Shown: positions 33,002 to 42,494 of the stretch, piece by piece
Layout of the letters: every line of letters starts with the position of its first letter
Numbering within the stretch: the first letter of the stretch is position 1
Assembly: GCA_965227335.1 (NCBI GenBank)
Contig: CBDDFV010000001.1
Coordinates: forward strand, 124,001 to 188,000
Direction of reading: 5' to 3'
DNA length: 64,000 nt
Source of the DNA: CBDDFV01 sp965227335
GTDB taxonomy: Bacteria; Planctomycetota; Phycisphaerae; Phycisphaerales; SM1A02
The notes under the pieces: model-generated
Database searches by the model: none
What the model was told of the DNA's origin: nothing
The model's input: only the letters and a program-made list of their open reading frames with translations
Program-made: the position numbers and the translations under genes

Positions 33002-34468
33002 ATGTCCAACTGCGGCTTCACCCTCGACTACGCGCCCGCCCCCGAAAGCGCGGCGGTGACGATCGACGAGCGATCGAACCTCTTCATCGACGGCGCGTTC
33101 CGTGCGCCAAAGTCACGCAAGCGCTTCGACACCGTCAACCCGGCGACGGAAGCGACGCTCTCGTCCGTCGCGGAGGCGGGTGAGAAGGACGTCGACGCGG
33201 CGGTGCAGGCGGCGAAGGCCGCGCAGCCCGGGTGGGCTCGACTCAAGCCGACGGAGCGGGCGAAGTATCTCTTTCGCATCGCGCGGCGGATCCAGGAACG
33301 CGCCCGCGAACTCGCGGTGCTCGAAACGATGGACGGGGGGAAGCCGATCCGGGAATCGCGTGATGTGGATGTTCCGCTCGCCGCGCATCACTTCTTCTAC
33401 CACGCGGGCTGGGCGGACAAACTGGCGTACGCCTTTCCGGGCGCGACGCCGAAGCCGGTCGGCGTGTGCGGACAGATCATTCCCTGGAACTTCCCGCTGC
33501 TCATGGCTGCGTGGAAACTCGCTCCGGCCCTCGCGTGCGGCAACACCTGCGTGCTGAAGCCGGCGGAAACGACGCCGCTCACCGCGCTTCGTCTCGCCGA
33601 GATCTGCGCCGAGTGCGGCCTGCCGCCGGGCGTCGTCAACGTCATCACCGGCGCGGGCGAGACCGGGCGTTTCCTTGTCGAACACCCGGACGTGAAGAAG
33701 ATCGCGTTCACCGGTTCGACGGAGGTCGGCAAGGCGATCGCGTCGGCGGTCGCCGGCACGAACAGGCGGCTGACCCTCGAACTCGGCGGCAAGAGTCCGA
33801 ACATCATCTTCGACGACGCCTCGATCGACCAGGCGATCGAAGGGATCGTGGCCGGCATCTGGTTCAACCAGGGGCACGTCTGCTGTGCGGGCAGCCGGCT
33901 CTTCGTCCAGGAATCGATTCTCGACGAGGTCACGGAGAAACTCGCGAAGCGGCTGGAGACCCTGCGGGTCGGCGACCCGCTCGACAAGAACACCGACCTC
34001 GGCGCGATCAACTCGCGGACGCAGCTCGACACCATTACCCGCTACGTGGACGCCGGCGTCGACGAGGGGGCGACGCTGCATGAGCCGCGCGGCGTACACG
34101 CGAACGGCCTTCCCGATCGCGGGTACTGGCGACGGCCGTGCTTCTTCACCGACGTCCAGCCCAGCCACGTGATCGCCCGGGAGGAGATCTTCGGGCCGGT
34201 GCTGGCCGTCATGAGTTTCCGCACGCCGGAGGAGGCGATCAGCCGCGCGAACAACACGCCGTACGGACTCGCGGCGGGCGTCTGGACCGACAAGGGCGCG
34301 CGGATCTTCGAGATCGCCCGTCGACTCAAGGCGGGCGTGGTGTGGTGCAACACGTACAACGTCTTCGACCCGGCGAGCCCCTTCGGCGGCTTCAAGGAGA
34401 GCGGGTTCGGACGTGAGGGCGGCGTGCAGGGCCTGCGGGCGTACGTGCGACTCGGCGCGAGGCCGTAG
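33002..34468 (+). CDS. NAD(P)-dependent aldehyde dehydrogenase
   Basis: This 488-residue enzyme of the ALDH class 1/2/betaine-aldehyde type oxidises aldehydes to acids. It shows IIPWNFPLLMAAWKLAPAL (cofactor site), FTGSTEVGK and the general base Glu in LELGGKSPN. The catalytic Cys is in QGHVCCAGSRLF, and the C-terminal end is SPFGGFKESGFGREGG. All key residues are present. The substrate cannot be told. The start rests on TACAAT-N6-ATG. The TAG stop lies within a GTAG repeat end. Confidence 0.93.
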   Translation: MSNCGFTLDYAPAPESAAVTIDERSNLFIDGAFRAPKSRKRFDTVNPATEATLSSVAEAGEKDVDAAVQAAKAAQPGWARLKPTERAKYLFRIARRIQERARELAVLETMDGGKPIRESRDVDVPLAAHHFFYHAGWADKLAYAFPGATPKPVGVCGQIIPWNFPLLMAAWKLAPALACGNTCVLKPAETTPLTALRLAEICAECGLPPGVVNVITGAGETGRFLVEHPDVKKIAFTGSTEVGKAIASAVAGTNRRLTLELGGKSPNIIFDDASIDQAIEGIVAGIWFNQGHVCCAGSRLFVQESILDEVTEKLAKRLETLRVGDPLDKNTDLGAINSRTQLDTITRYVDAGVDEGATLHEPRGVHANGLPDRGYWRRPCFFTDVQPSHVIAREEIFGPVLAVMSFRTPEEAISRANNTPYGLAAGVWTDKGARIFEIARRLKAGVVWCNTYNVFDPASPFGGFKESGFGREGGVQGLRAYVRLGARP

Positions 34469-34535
34469 GCGTCGGGCCTGCGAATCATCGTCTTTTGCCG
34501 GCTCCCACGCCCAACGCCTGACGCCCACCGCCTAC
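34465..34535. repeat. Short inverted GTAGGCG repeat pair
   Basis: GTAGGCG at 34465 faces CCGCCTAC at 34528-34535, 71 bases overall, with further GGCGT-like units inside. The left GTAG contains the stop codon of the aldehyde dehydrogenase gene, and the right end overlaps the -10 hexamer of rnr. It looks like a smaller or decayed relative of the GTAG element at 26559. Confidence 0.5.
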
Positions 34536-34538
34536 ACT
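34533..34538 (+). promoter_or_regulatory. Possible -10 element of rnr
   Basis: TACACT ends eight bases before ATG 34547, with only C residues and TAT between and no ribosome-binding site. This suggests a nearly leaderless mRNA. Confidence 0.45.
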
Positions 34539-34546
34539 CCCCCCCT

Positions 34547-36946
34547 ATGGCCCTCCAATACGTTCTTCGGATCACCGAACACCTCAGCCACCCGAACTAT
34601 CAGCCGTCGACGTTCCCCGAACTCGTGGAGAACATCGGCGTGCCGAACGACGATCGCGATCTCTTCGGGGAGACCCTCGATCGACTCGTCGCGGAGAACA
34701 AGATCGAGCGCGGCGAGGACGCCCGGTTCCGGCTCCCGACCTTTCCTGATGAAGTCGTCGGCAACTTCCGACGTCACCCGCGCGGCTTCGGGTTTCTCAA
34801 GACCGATGAGCCCTACCGCCACGGCGATCTCTTCATCCCCGCCAAGGCCACCGGCGGCGCTCTCCGCGGCGACCGGGTGCGGGCCCGCGTCATCCACACC
34901 GGCTGGCGCGGCCGCAAGGCCTCGGGTCGCAGTCCCTACTCCGGCGAAGTCATCGAGATCCTCGAACGCAACCACCGGAACCTCACCGGCGTGCTGAAGA
35001 AGCGCGGCAAGAACTGGATCGTCGAGCCCGACGGACGCGAATGGGCGGAGCCGATCGTCATCCGCGACCCGCACGCGAAGAACGCGAAGCAGGGCGACAA
35101 GGTCGCGATCGAGCTGCTGCACTACCCGGAAGGCGACGAACGCGGCGAGGGCGTGATCACGCAGGTCCTCGGCGACGCCGGCAAACCCGACGTCGAAACC
35201 CAGGCCGTCATCATCGCCCACGGCCTGCGGACGGAGTTCCCCGACGAAGCGCTTGACGAGGCCCGCGACGCGGCGAAGCACTTCGACGAGGACGCGCCCG
35301 TCCCGGAGGATCGCGAAGATCTCACGAAGGACTTCATCTTCACGATCGACCCGCCCGACGCGAAGGACTTCGATGATGCGATCTCGCTGACCTATGACGC
35401 GGAGCGCGAGGAGTTCACCCTCGGCGTGCATATCGCCGATGTCTCGCACTTCGTCACCCCGGGGTCCGCCCTCGACAAGGAGGCGTCGGCGCGGGGGAAT
35501 TCGGTCTATCTGCCCCGCCTGGTGATCCCGATGCTGCCGGAGGTCCTGTCGAACGGCGTGTGTTCGCTGCAGGAGGGCGTGCTGCGGTTCACGAAGAGCG
35601 CGTTCATCTCGTTCGACCGGCGGGGCAAGGTGATCGGCCAGCGTCTGGCGGCGACGGCGATCAAGTCGCGGAAGCGGCTGACGTACCTGGAGGCGCAGGC
35701 GCTGATCGACGGCGATCAGAAGGAGGCGAGGAAGCACGCCCGCACGGAGCCGGAGTATTCGGACGAACTGATCGAAACGCTCCGCCGCGCCGATGATCTC
35801 GCCAAACGTCTGCGCAAGCGTCGGATTCGCGACGGGATGGTGGTGCTGAACCTGCCGGAGGTCGAACTGAAGTTCGACGACCACGGCCATGTGATCGACG
35901 CGGAGCCGGAGGACGATGCGTTCACGCACACGATCATCGAGATGTTCATGGTGGAGGCGAACGAGGCGCTGGCCCGGACGTTCGCCGGTCTCCACATCCC
36001 GATCCTGCGGCGGATCCACCCGGATCCCGTGCACGGCGACATCGAGGAGCTGAACATCTACGCCCGGGCGGTCGGCCTCGGACTGCCGGAGAGTCCGGAC
36101 CGGAAGGACATCCAGCGGCTGCTCGAAGCGACGCACGACACCCCCGCCGCGCGGGCGATTCACTTCGCCGTGCTCCGCACGCTGTCGAAGGCGTCGTACA
36201 GCCCGGCGCTGATCGGCCACTTCGCCCTCGCGTCGGACCACTACGCCCACTTCACCAGCCCGATCCGCCGGTACCCGGATCTCACGTTGCATCGCGCGAT
36301 GCTGGCGTTCCTTGATCACACCGACAACGGTCGCAACGTGCCCGGCGGACGCAAACGCGATCAACTCGCGAAACGCATCGGCGGCGACAGCCGCGTCCCC
36401 GACGAAGAGATGCTCATCGGACTCGGCCGTCACTGCTCCGAGACGGAAGAGGAGGCTGCGGCGGCGGAGCGCGAACTCCGTTCGTTCCTCGTCATGCAAC
36501 TGCTGCATGAGCAGCATCTCGGCGAAGAGTTCGCCGGCGTCGTCACCGGCGTCACGCGGGCCGGCGCGTTCGTGTCGATCGAGCGGTTCCTGGTCGAAGG
36601 TCTGGTCGGGGTCGACGACCTGCCCAACGCGAAGTCCGACCGCTGGGTCCTCAACGAGGACATCGGACGCATCGTCGCCTCACGCTCCGGCGCGTCGCTC
36701 ATGCTCGGCGACTTCGTGACCGTCCAGGTCGTGGCCGTCGACCTCGCGGCGCGGCAGCTCGACCTGCTCATCACCCGGCTCCCCGAACGCGATCCGGTCG
36801 ACCCCGGCGCCGGTCGAGGCCGCACCCGCGGCCGGAAGTCGGATGCGAAACGCAAACGCCAAGACCGCGCGGGCAAGCGCGGCAAGGGAAAAGGTCAGGG
36901 CAAAGGCAAGGGCAAACGAAAGAGCAAGGGCGGGCGCGGACGCTGA
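34547..36946 (+). CDS. rnr: Ribonuclease R (RNase II/R family)
   Basis: This 3'-5' exoribonuclease degrades structured RNA. The 799 residues contain an N-terminal helical region and a cold-shock domain (GFGFLKTDEPYRHGDLFIP). The RNB catalytic domain has the metal-binding DPPDAKDFDDAISLTYD, then VLRTLSKASYSPALIGHFALASDHYAHFTSPIRRYPDL. A C-terminal S1 domain (EEFAGVVTGVTRAGAFVSIERF) precedes a very basic Lys/Gly tail (GKGKGQGKGKGKRK). Domain order and catalytic Asp residues are complete. The tail probably aids RNA or ribosome binding. Confidence 0.96.
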   Translation: MALQYVLRITEHLSHPNYQPSTFPELVENIGVPNDDRDLFGETLDRLVAENKIERGEDARFRLPTFPDEVVGNFRRHPRGFGFLKTDEPYRHGDLFIPAKATGGALRGDRVRARVIHTGWRGRKASGRSPYSGEVIEILERNHRNLTGVLKKRGKNWIVEPDGREWAEPIVIRDPHAKNAKQGDKVAIELLHYPEGDERGEGVITQVLGDAGKPDVETQAVIIAHGLRTEFPDEALDEARDAAKHFDEDAPVPEDREDLTKDFIFTIDPPDAKDFDDAISLTYDAEREEFTLGVHIADVSHFVTPGSALDKEASARGNSVYLPRLVIPMLPEVLSNGVCSLQEGVLRFTKSAFISFDRRGKVIGQRLAATAIKSRKRLTYLEAQALIDGDQKEARKHARTEPEYSDELIETLRRADDLAKRLRKRRIRDGMVVLNLPEVELKFDDHGHVIDAEPEDDAFTHTIIEMFMVEANEALARTFAGLHIPILRRIHPDPVHGDIEELNIYARAVGLGLPESPDRKDIQRLLEATHDTPAARAIHFAVLRTLSKASYSPALIGHFALASDHYAHFTSPIRRYPDLTLHRAMLAFLDHTDNGRNVPGGRKRDQLAKRIGGDSRVPDEEMLIGLGRHCSETEEEAAAAERELRSFLVMQLLHEQHLGEEFAGVVTGVTRAGAFVSIERFLVEGLVGVDDLPNAKSDRWVLNEDIGRIVASRSGASLMLGDFVTVQVVAVDLAARQLDLLITRLPERDPVDPGAGRGRTRGRKSDAKRKRQDRAGKRGKGKGQGKGKGKRKSKGGRGR

Positions 36947-37362
36947 ATCGGCTGGTTGGCCGCGCCGAGAAAACAACAACCGCCGTCGACCCCTCCCGGC
37001 CGACGGCGGTTGCACGACCTGGTGCGGTCCGGGCGACGCCGGACCGCCGTCCGGAATCCGGTCAGACGACTCCCTCAAGTAAAAGCGGACGCGTGGCACG
37101 CGCCCGCTACGACGGTCTGTCTGATGGACATGCGGCGGCGTCGCTCAGATTCTACGGCTCGCCACCCGGCGACCGCCGACATGAAGCTCGACGGTCAAAC
37201 CGGTCCGGAACGGAAGCTCCGTCCGTCGGAAGGCGCGTCGGGTTCGCCACAACGTTCGAAGGGCGGCCGGACGGAACGGAACATGGAGGGCGATCGTCGA
37301 TCCGGATGCGTCGATACGCACCGGCGCGTGGTCCGCCGTCCCGTCCAGCCGTCCGACCACAT
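36947..37362. other. Gap after rnr with a GC hairpin
   Basis: Of these 416 bases only one structure is clear: a perfect 12-bp stem CAACCGCCGTCG/CGACGGCGGTTG at 36977-36988 and 37001-37012, 31 bases past rnr. It has no T run and may terminate rnr or protect its 3' end. No gene is seen on either strand in the rest. Confidence 0.6.
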
Positions 37363-37566
37363 TCAATTTGGGTTGGCGGCGCCGTCCTGCGTGCGAATCT
37401 TCAGCGAGCCGGAGAGCTGCCATTCCGCGTGCTCGGCCTTTTCGCCCGTGCCGCTGGGCACCTTGATCTTCATGTCGTTGAAGTCGTACGTGATCTCGGC
37501 GTTGCGGCCGGTCAGACGGTCGTAAAGGCCGATCGCGAGATCCGGCCAGGTCTTCGTATGTTCCAT
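37363..37566 (-). CDS. Small conserved-looking hypothetical protein
   Basis: This 67-residue protein starts MEHTKTWPDLAIGLYDRLTGR and continues NAEITYDFNDMKIKVPSGTG, then EWQLSGSLKIRTQDGA. The composition is that of a small beta-rich soluble domain. AAAGGGTAGG ten bases before the ATG supports translation. No family recognised. It stands alone. Confidence 0.7.
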   Translation of the reverse strand: MEHTKTWPDLAIGLYDRLTGRNAEITYDFNDMKIKVPSGTGEKAEHAEWQLSGSLKIRTQDGAANPN

Positions 37567-37715
37567 GTGCGCCTACCCTTTGGGAAAACAAGGTTGAGTA
37601 ACATGGCTGTCTTCGCCTCGCGCGCACCCATGGATTCGCGCTCTCGCGAAACAGGCGCCTGACGAATACCGAATATGTCGTTCCGGCCCCCGGGGGCGCC
37701 CCCCCGACGAGGCGA

Positions 37716-38744
37716 TCAGAGGCCGTACTGCGACATGAGCCGGACGACCTTGGGTTGCGCGCCGTTGATGCGGAGCGAGCGTCGAAACGCGTCCGCGGCG
37801 GTCTGGCGCCAGCGCGGCTCCGTGCTTCCGCCTCGCAGCCACATGTTGAGCGCGTTCACCCCGATGCCGTTGTACGACTGCCAGTGCTCGCCGTCGAGAC
37901 GCACCGCTTCGTTGTACGCCTCGAAGGATCCCTGGTAGTCGCCGATTCGGAAGCGTCCCCAGCCGAGCCGTTCGTAGCCGTCAGCGCTGGGCTGCAGGCG
38001 AATCAGGAACTCCGTCGCATTGACCGCTTCGGCGTACCGCTGCTCCTTGCCGAGCGACTCGACGAGGTTCATGAGCAGCTCCGGGGTCGGCTCCGTCAGT
38101 TCCAGCGCGGTCTGGAGTTCGTCGACCGCGTCCCCGTACCGGCCCGACTCCATGTACGCGGCGCCGAGGTTGATGCGGGCCTGGGCGTCCTGCGGATTCG
38201 CCTGCACCGCCTTCTCCGCAAACCCGACGGCGATCGGCGCCTTGTCGAGCTCGAGGTAAATCGCGCCGAGGTTGAAGTTGGCCAGGTAGTTCTCCGCGTC
38301 GATCGCCAGCGCGCGGCGGTACGCCTCGGCCGCTTCGATCAGACGGTTCAGTCCCTGTAACGCCCGCCCGAGACCGAGCTGGGCGTCGAAGTTGCGCGGC
38401 TCGAGCTGCACCGCCTGGCGGAACCGACGCTCCGCCGCGACGAAATTGTCCTGCTCGAGATGAATGTCCCCCAGTCCGACGTAGGCGGTGGTGACCGAAG
38501 GATTGACCGCGAGGATCTCCTGGAACATCGCCATCGCCTGAGCGAGATCGCCCGACTGACGGGCGGCCTGCGCGGCGGCGAGTTCCTCGCCGGGATCCGC
38601 GACCGGCGGCGCCGCCGGGACGCCCGCCCCGTCGGGACCGGCGGTCCGCCCCTGGTTCCACGACGGCGGATCCGTGATGCCGCACCCGGTCAGCCCGGCC
38701 GCGATCAGCAGCGCGGCGGCGGCGGTGGTGATCAGTCCTCGCAT
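37716..38744 (-). CDS. TPR-repeat lipoprotein
   Basis: This 342-residue protein has a lipoprotein signal (AAAALLIAAGLTGC) and a Pro/Ala-rich linker. About seven TPRs follow, such as AAQAARQSGDLAQAMAMFQEIL, AYVGLGDIHLEQDNFVAAERRFR and NLGAIYLELDKAPIAVGFAEKAV. TPR lipoproteins of this length often assist outer-membrane or pilus assembly (PilF/PilW-like), but no such gene is adjacent. GAGGAAC precedes the ATG. It may be co-transcribed with nfo, rho and coaE upstream on the same strand. Confidence 0.9.
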   Translation of the reverse strand: MRGLITTAAAALLIAAGLTGCGITDPPSWNQGRTAGPDGAGVPAAPPVADPGEELAAAQAARQSGDLAQAMAMFQEILAVNPSVTTAYVGLGDIHLEQDNFVAAERRFRQAVQLEPRNFDAQLGLGRALQGLNRLIEAAEAYRRALAIDAENYLANFNLGAIYLELDKAPIAVGFAEKAVQANPQDAQARINLGAAYMESGRYGDAVDELQTALELTEPTPELLMNLVESLGKEQRYAEAVNATEFLIRLQPSADGYERLGWGRFRIGDYQGSFEAYNEAVRLDGEHWQSYNGIGVNALNMWLRGGSTEPRWRQTAADAFRRSLRINGAQPKVVRLMSQYGL

Positions 38745-38806
38745 CAGGGGGCGTTCCTCTCTCGGTTCCGGGGGTCCACCGGGTCGTTATCGGCGGGCCG
38801 GCGGAT

Positions 38807-39739
38807 TCAGTCGACACGTTCGACGAGTCGTTTCAGGCGACGCAGGTTCAGGACGTCCCAGGGCGTGCCCTTCGCCGTCTCGCCCTTGGGCGTCTCCAGA
38901 ATGACGGGTACGTGTCGAAACGCCCGGCGGTTCAGGATCGCCCGAAAGCAGCTCATCCCGCACGCGCCCTCGCCGATCGGCGCGTGCCGGTCCCGTCGGG
39001 ACCCGACCGCCCCGACGGAATCATTGCAGTGTACCACCCGCAGATGACTGTCGCCGCAGATCCGGCTCCACCGCCGCAGCACCCCGGCGGCCCGGCGATC
39101 CGTCGTCATGTCGTACCCCGCGGCCGTGACATGGCACGTGTCCAGACAGAATCCGACCCGCTCCGGCTCACGAACGCGGTCCCGGATGAAGGCGAGATGG
39201 GCGAAGTCGTACCCCAGATTCGAGCCCGAGCCGACCGTCGTCTCCAGGCACGTGATCGTGCGATATCCGGCCAGATCACGGTGGAGCTCGTCCAGCGCGT
39301 CGACGATCCGCTCCAGACCCGCCCGCTCGTCCGGCGTGGGGTCGACGCCGAGCGTGTGCGGCGTCCCGGCGGGCGGCGCGTCGCCGAGGTGCGCGCCCGG
39401 GTGACTGACGAGCAGCGGAATCCCCAGACGCTCGCACCGCTCGATCTCCTCCCGCTGCAGATCGATCGACTTCCGACGCATGTCGGGATCGGGCGAGGCG
39501 AGATTGATCAGGTACGAGTTGTGGCTGACGACCCGCGCCGGTCCGTCGGGACCGTCCCACCCCAGTTCGCCCACCGCCGCCCGCCACGCGTCGACCTCGT
39601 CGTCGCGCAGCGGACGCGTCTTCCACTGCCGCTGGTTCTTCGTGAACACCTGCACGCAGTCCATCTTCATGGACGCGGCGGCGTCAAGGGCGTTGGTCAT
39701 GCCGCCCGCGATGGAAAGATGTGCGCCAAAGAGCGGCAT
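38807..39739 (-). CDS. nfo: Endonuclease IV (AP endonuclease)
   Basis: This zinc-dependent apurinic/apyrimidinic endonuclease acts in base excision repair. The 310-residue TIM barrel starts MPLFGAHLSIAGG. Metal ligands are seen in LVSHPGAHLG, CLETTVGSGSNLGYDF, GFCLDTCHVTAAGYD, RVVHCNDSVGAVGS and RDRHAPIGEG, with the last Glu in VILETPKGE. All nine ligand positions appear kept. Length is slightly above that of E. coli Nfo. It lies 62 bases after rho on the same strand. Confidence 0.95.
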   Translation of the reverse strand: MPLFGAHLSIAGGMTNALDAAASMKMDCVQVFTKNQRQWKTRPLRDDEVDAWRAAVGELGWDGPDGPARVVSHNSYLINLASPDPDMRRKSIDLQREEIERCERLGIPLLVSHPGAHLGDAPPAGTPHTLGVDPTPDERAGLERIVDALDELHRDLAGYRTITCLETTVGSGSNLGYDFAHLAFIRDRVREPERVGFCLDTCHVTAAGYDMTTDRRAAGVLRRWSRICGDSHLRVVHCNDSVGAVGSRRDRHAPIGEGACGMSCFRAILNRRAFRHVPVILETPKGETAKGTPWDVLNLRRLKRLVERVD

Positions 39740-39801
39740 CGGAAACCCGAACGGCGGCCGTGGTCAGACCGTGATCAGATGAGGAACGGACCCGGATCGC
39801 A

Positions 39802-41427
39802 TCAACCCAGGCTCATCGTCATCAGGAACTCGGCGTTGTGCTTCGTCTTGCCCATCCGGCCGCGGAGCAGCTCCATCGCTTCGACGACGTTCATGTCGGC
39901 GACGACCTTTCGAAGACGCACGACGAGCTCCAGCTCCTTGGGATCCAGCAGCAGCTCCTCGCGCCGCGTGCCGGACGCCGGAATGTCGATCGCGGGCCAG
40001 ACCCGCTTCTCCACCAGCTTGCGCGACAGGTGCAGCTCCGCGTTGCCCGTGCCCTTGAACTCCTCGAAGATCACCTCGTCCGCCTTCGAGCCGGTCTCGG
40101 TGAGGGCGGTGCCGATGATGGTGAGGCTGCCGCCGTTCTCGATGTTGCGGGCGGAGCCGAAGAACTTCTTCGGCTTGATCAACGCCTGCGTGTCGACGCC
40201 CCCCGTGCCGATCTTGCCGGTGTTGGGCATCGCGTTGTTGTAGCCGCGGGCGAGACGCGTGATGGAGTCGAGAAGAATCACGACGTCGCGGCCGAACTCG
40301 ACCATCCGCCGCGCCTTCTCCATGACCATCTCCGACACCTGGATGTGCCGGTGCGCTTCCTCATCGAAGGTCGACGCCACGACCTCGACGGAGTCGGGGG
40401 TGTTGCGCTTGAAGTCGGTGACTTCTTCCGGACGCTCGTCGATGAGCAGCACGATGATGTCGCAGTCCGTGTGGTTGGTGGCGATCGCCTTGGTCATCTG
40501 CTGCAGGATGACCGTCTTGCCGGTGCGGGGCGGGGCGACGATCAGCGCCCGCTGCCCGAAGCCGAGCGGCGTGACGAGATCGATCACGCGGGTCTCGATC
40601 TGCGACGGATCGTGTTCGAGGTGAATCCGCTGGTTCGGGTGCAGCGGCGTCAGGTTCTCGAACTTGGGGAGGTCGTGCAGGACTTCCGGATCCTGCCCGT
40701 TGACGGCCTCGACCCGCAGCAGCGCGAAGTAGGTCTCCGCTTCCTTCGGCGGACGAATCAGGCCGCGCACGACCTGACCCTTGCGAAGGCCGAACCGACG
40801 AACCTGCGACGGCGAGATGTAGACGTCGTCGGCGCACGGCAGGTAGGAGTACTCGGGACTGCGCAGGAAGCCGAAGCCGTCCGGCATGATCTCGAGCGTG
40901 CCCTCGGCGATCATCAGGCCGGCCTTCTCGGCGCGATGCTTGAGGATCTCGAAGACGAGCTTCTGCTTGGTCAGCGTGTTGTAGTCCTCGATCTTCTCCT
41001 TCTTCGCGAGCTTGCCAAGCTCCTCCGTCGTCATCTTCTGCAACGTCGCGAGGTTCAGATCGTCCCGCTTCGCCTCGTTGTAACGACCCTGGATCTCTTC
41101 CTCGAGCGCGGCGGCCTCCCGCTCGAGCTCCTCGTCCGACGGCACCTGGCCCGGTTCAAGCGTCACCGTCAACGCGGAACGGGTGGGGTCGGACTGGTCC
41201 TTGCGGCTGCGCCGCCGTCGCGATTTCTTGCTGGCCATGTTGGAGCTCTTGTTCGATGAATGCGTCGGCCCGGAGGACGACGATTGCTTGCGTTTCCCGG
41301 AACGGCCGCCGGAGCGCCGTCTCGATTTCTTCTTGCGATTCCCGTCCGACGATGAGCCGTCCGACGATCCGTCACTCGCGCCCTGGTCCGACTTCGTCGT
41401 GTCCCTGCTCGTCGGCTTGTCCGTCAC
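39802..41427 (-). CDS. rho: Transcription termination factor Rho with long N-terminal extension
   Basis: This hexameric RNA helicase ends transcription. About 541 residues: a Ser/Lys/Arg-rich low-complexity N-terminus of about 100 residues (KSRRRSGGRSGKRKQSSSS) and the Rho N-domain (LQKMTTEELGKLAKKEKIEDYN). The RNA-binding cold-shock fold (GFGFLRSPEYSYLPCADDVYI), Walker A APPRTGKT, Walker B VILLDSITRLAR and the R-loop/C-terminal part follow. I chose GTG 41427 because GGAAAGGA lies upstream. The frame stays open to GTG 41709, ten bases after coaE, and that longer form is possible. The basic insert is typical of high-GC Rho proteins. Confidence 0.93.
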   Translation of the reverse strand: MTDKPTSRDTTKSDQGASDGSSDGSSSDGNRKKKSRRRSGGRSGKRKQSSSSGPTHSSNKSSNMASKKSRRRRSRKDQSDPTRSALTVTLEPGQVPSDEELEREAAALEEEIQGRYNEAKRDDLNLATLQKMTTEELGKLAKKEKIEDYNTLTKQKLVFEILKHRAEKAGLMIAEGTLEIMPDGFGFLRSPEYSYLPCADDVYISPSQVRRFGLRKGQVVRGLIRPPKEAETYFALLRVEAVNGQDPEVLHDLPKFENLTPLHPNQRIHLEHDPSQIETRVIDLVTPLGFGQRALIVAPPRTGKTVILQQMTKAIATNHTDCDIIVLLIDERPEEVTDFKRNTPDSVEVVASTFDEEAHRHIQVSEMVMEKARRMVEFGRDVVILLDSITRLARGYNNAMPNTGKIGTGGVDTQALIKPKKFFGSARNIENGGSLTIIGTALTETGSKADEVIFEEFKGTGNAELHLSRKLVEKRVWPAIDIPASGTRREELLLDPKELELVVRLRKVVADMNVVEAMELLRGRMGKTKHNAEFLMTMSLG

Positions 41428-41718
41428 GGTCCGTCCTTTCCCGTCGGTGTGGTCGTCGCGCCCGGTCGGCGGATCAGCGTCGCGACCGATCGTCGCGGCG
41501 GCGTCCGACTCGCCCAGTCCGGCGTCCCAGTCCACCACCCGCGCCTCCGCATCCTCCCAGAGCGCATCGAGTCCGGCGGGTCGGGTCTCGGCCGACGCCT
41601 CCTCAGGACGCGAATGGTCGTCGGGTCGTGTCGGCAAAAGACCGGGGGGATTGAACCGGGGAGCCCGCGACACGCCGCCGGCATCCGGCAGACCCGCCGC
41701 GCCGCTCACATGCGCGGC

Positions 41719-42399
41719 TCAATCGACTGACTGGGGGGGATTGTGGTCTGGGAAGTCCTGGTTGGGCTGAAGCGGGGACGCGCCGGCGTGTCGTATCCGG
41801 TCGAGAATCCCCGACACCACCCCCGCCAGATCGGCATGGCTGCCGGTGTTGACCACAGTATACTCCGATCGCGCCCGCTTGTCGTCAAGCGGGATCTGGG
41901 CCGCCTCCCGACGCGCCAGCTCCGCCTCGTCCCACCCCCGCGTCGACCGGACACGCGCCAGACGCGTCGCCCGATCCGCCTCCACGAAAATCACCGCGTC
42001 ACACTCCCCGTCAATCCCCGCCTCGAAAAGCAGGGGGGCGTCGATGACCAGGGCGGGCGTGCCCGGCGAGGCGGCGGCGAACATCGCCCGACGCTTCGCC
42101 TCGATCCACGGATGCACCAGACCCTCCAGACGGCGACGCTCCGACCCGTCCTCGAACACGATCGACGCCACCACCGACCGATCGACCACGCCCGATGCAT
42201 CGAGAATCCGGTCGCCCCACCATTCGGTCAGCGTCGCCTTCACAGCCGGGTCGTCCAGCGCGGCCCGACCGAGCCGATCGGAGTCGACGACGAGACAGCC
42301 CAGATCGGCCAGGATCTTCGCCACGGCCGACTTGCCGGCGCCGATGCCGCCGGCAAGACCGATGATCGGCGGACGCGAGGTGTCGGTCGGGTTGGACAT
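41719..42399 (-). CDS. coaE: Dephospho-CoA kinase
   Basis: This enzyme phosphorylates dephospho-CoA to CoA, the last step of coenzyme A synthesis. The protein of about 226 residues has the P-loop GLAGGIGAGKSAVA and the motif VVDSDRLGRAAL (LVVDADxxAR in other species). VIDAPLLFEAG follows, then DKRARSEYTVVNTGS near the C-terminus. The start is 42399 or 42408; GACAAT seven bases before 42399 favours the shorter form. It is read toward rho, either directly or 290 bases later depending on the rho start. Confidence 0.94.
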   Translation of the reverse strand: MSNPTDTSRPPIIGLAGGIGAGKSAVAKILADLGCLVVDSDRLGRAALDDPAVKATLTEWWGDRILDASGVVDRSVVASIVFEDGSERRRLEGLVHPWIEAKRRAMFAAASPGTPALVIDAPLLFEAGIDGECDAVIFVEADRATRLARVRSTRGWDEAELARREAAQIPLDDKRARSEYTVVNTGSHADLAGVVSGILDRIRHAGASPLQPNQDFPDHNPPQSVD

Positions 42400-42482
42400 C
42401 GCGCCCATTGTCCGGCCGGACCGGCGGGGGGGTCAAGCGTGATGAGAGCGAAGACCAGGGCGCGCCCCGGATTCCCACCGCG

Positions 42483-42488
42483 TATTCT
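42483..42488 (+). promoter_or_regulatory. Leaderless-type -10 element of the 42495 gene
   Basis: TATTCT ends six bases before ATG 42495, with no ribosome-binding site. On the other strand GACAAT (42412 to 42407) lies seven bases before the coaE ATG, so this intergenic region probably holds two divergent leaderless promoters. Confidence 0.5.
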
Positions 42489-42494
42489 TGCCTC

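Noticed and set aside
32722..33183. A 153-codon frame with GGRHDVRGLTPGGAGG repeats
   Set aside because: It is a translation of the right palindrome array and runs into the aldehyde dehydrogenase gene in the wrong frame.
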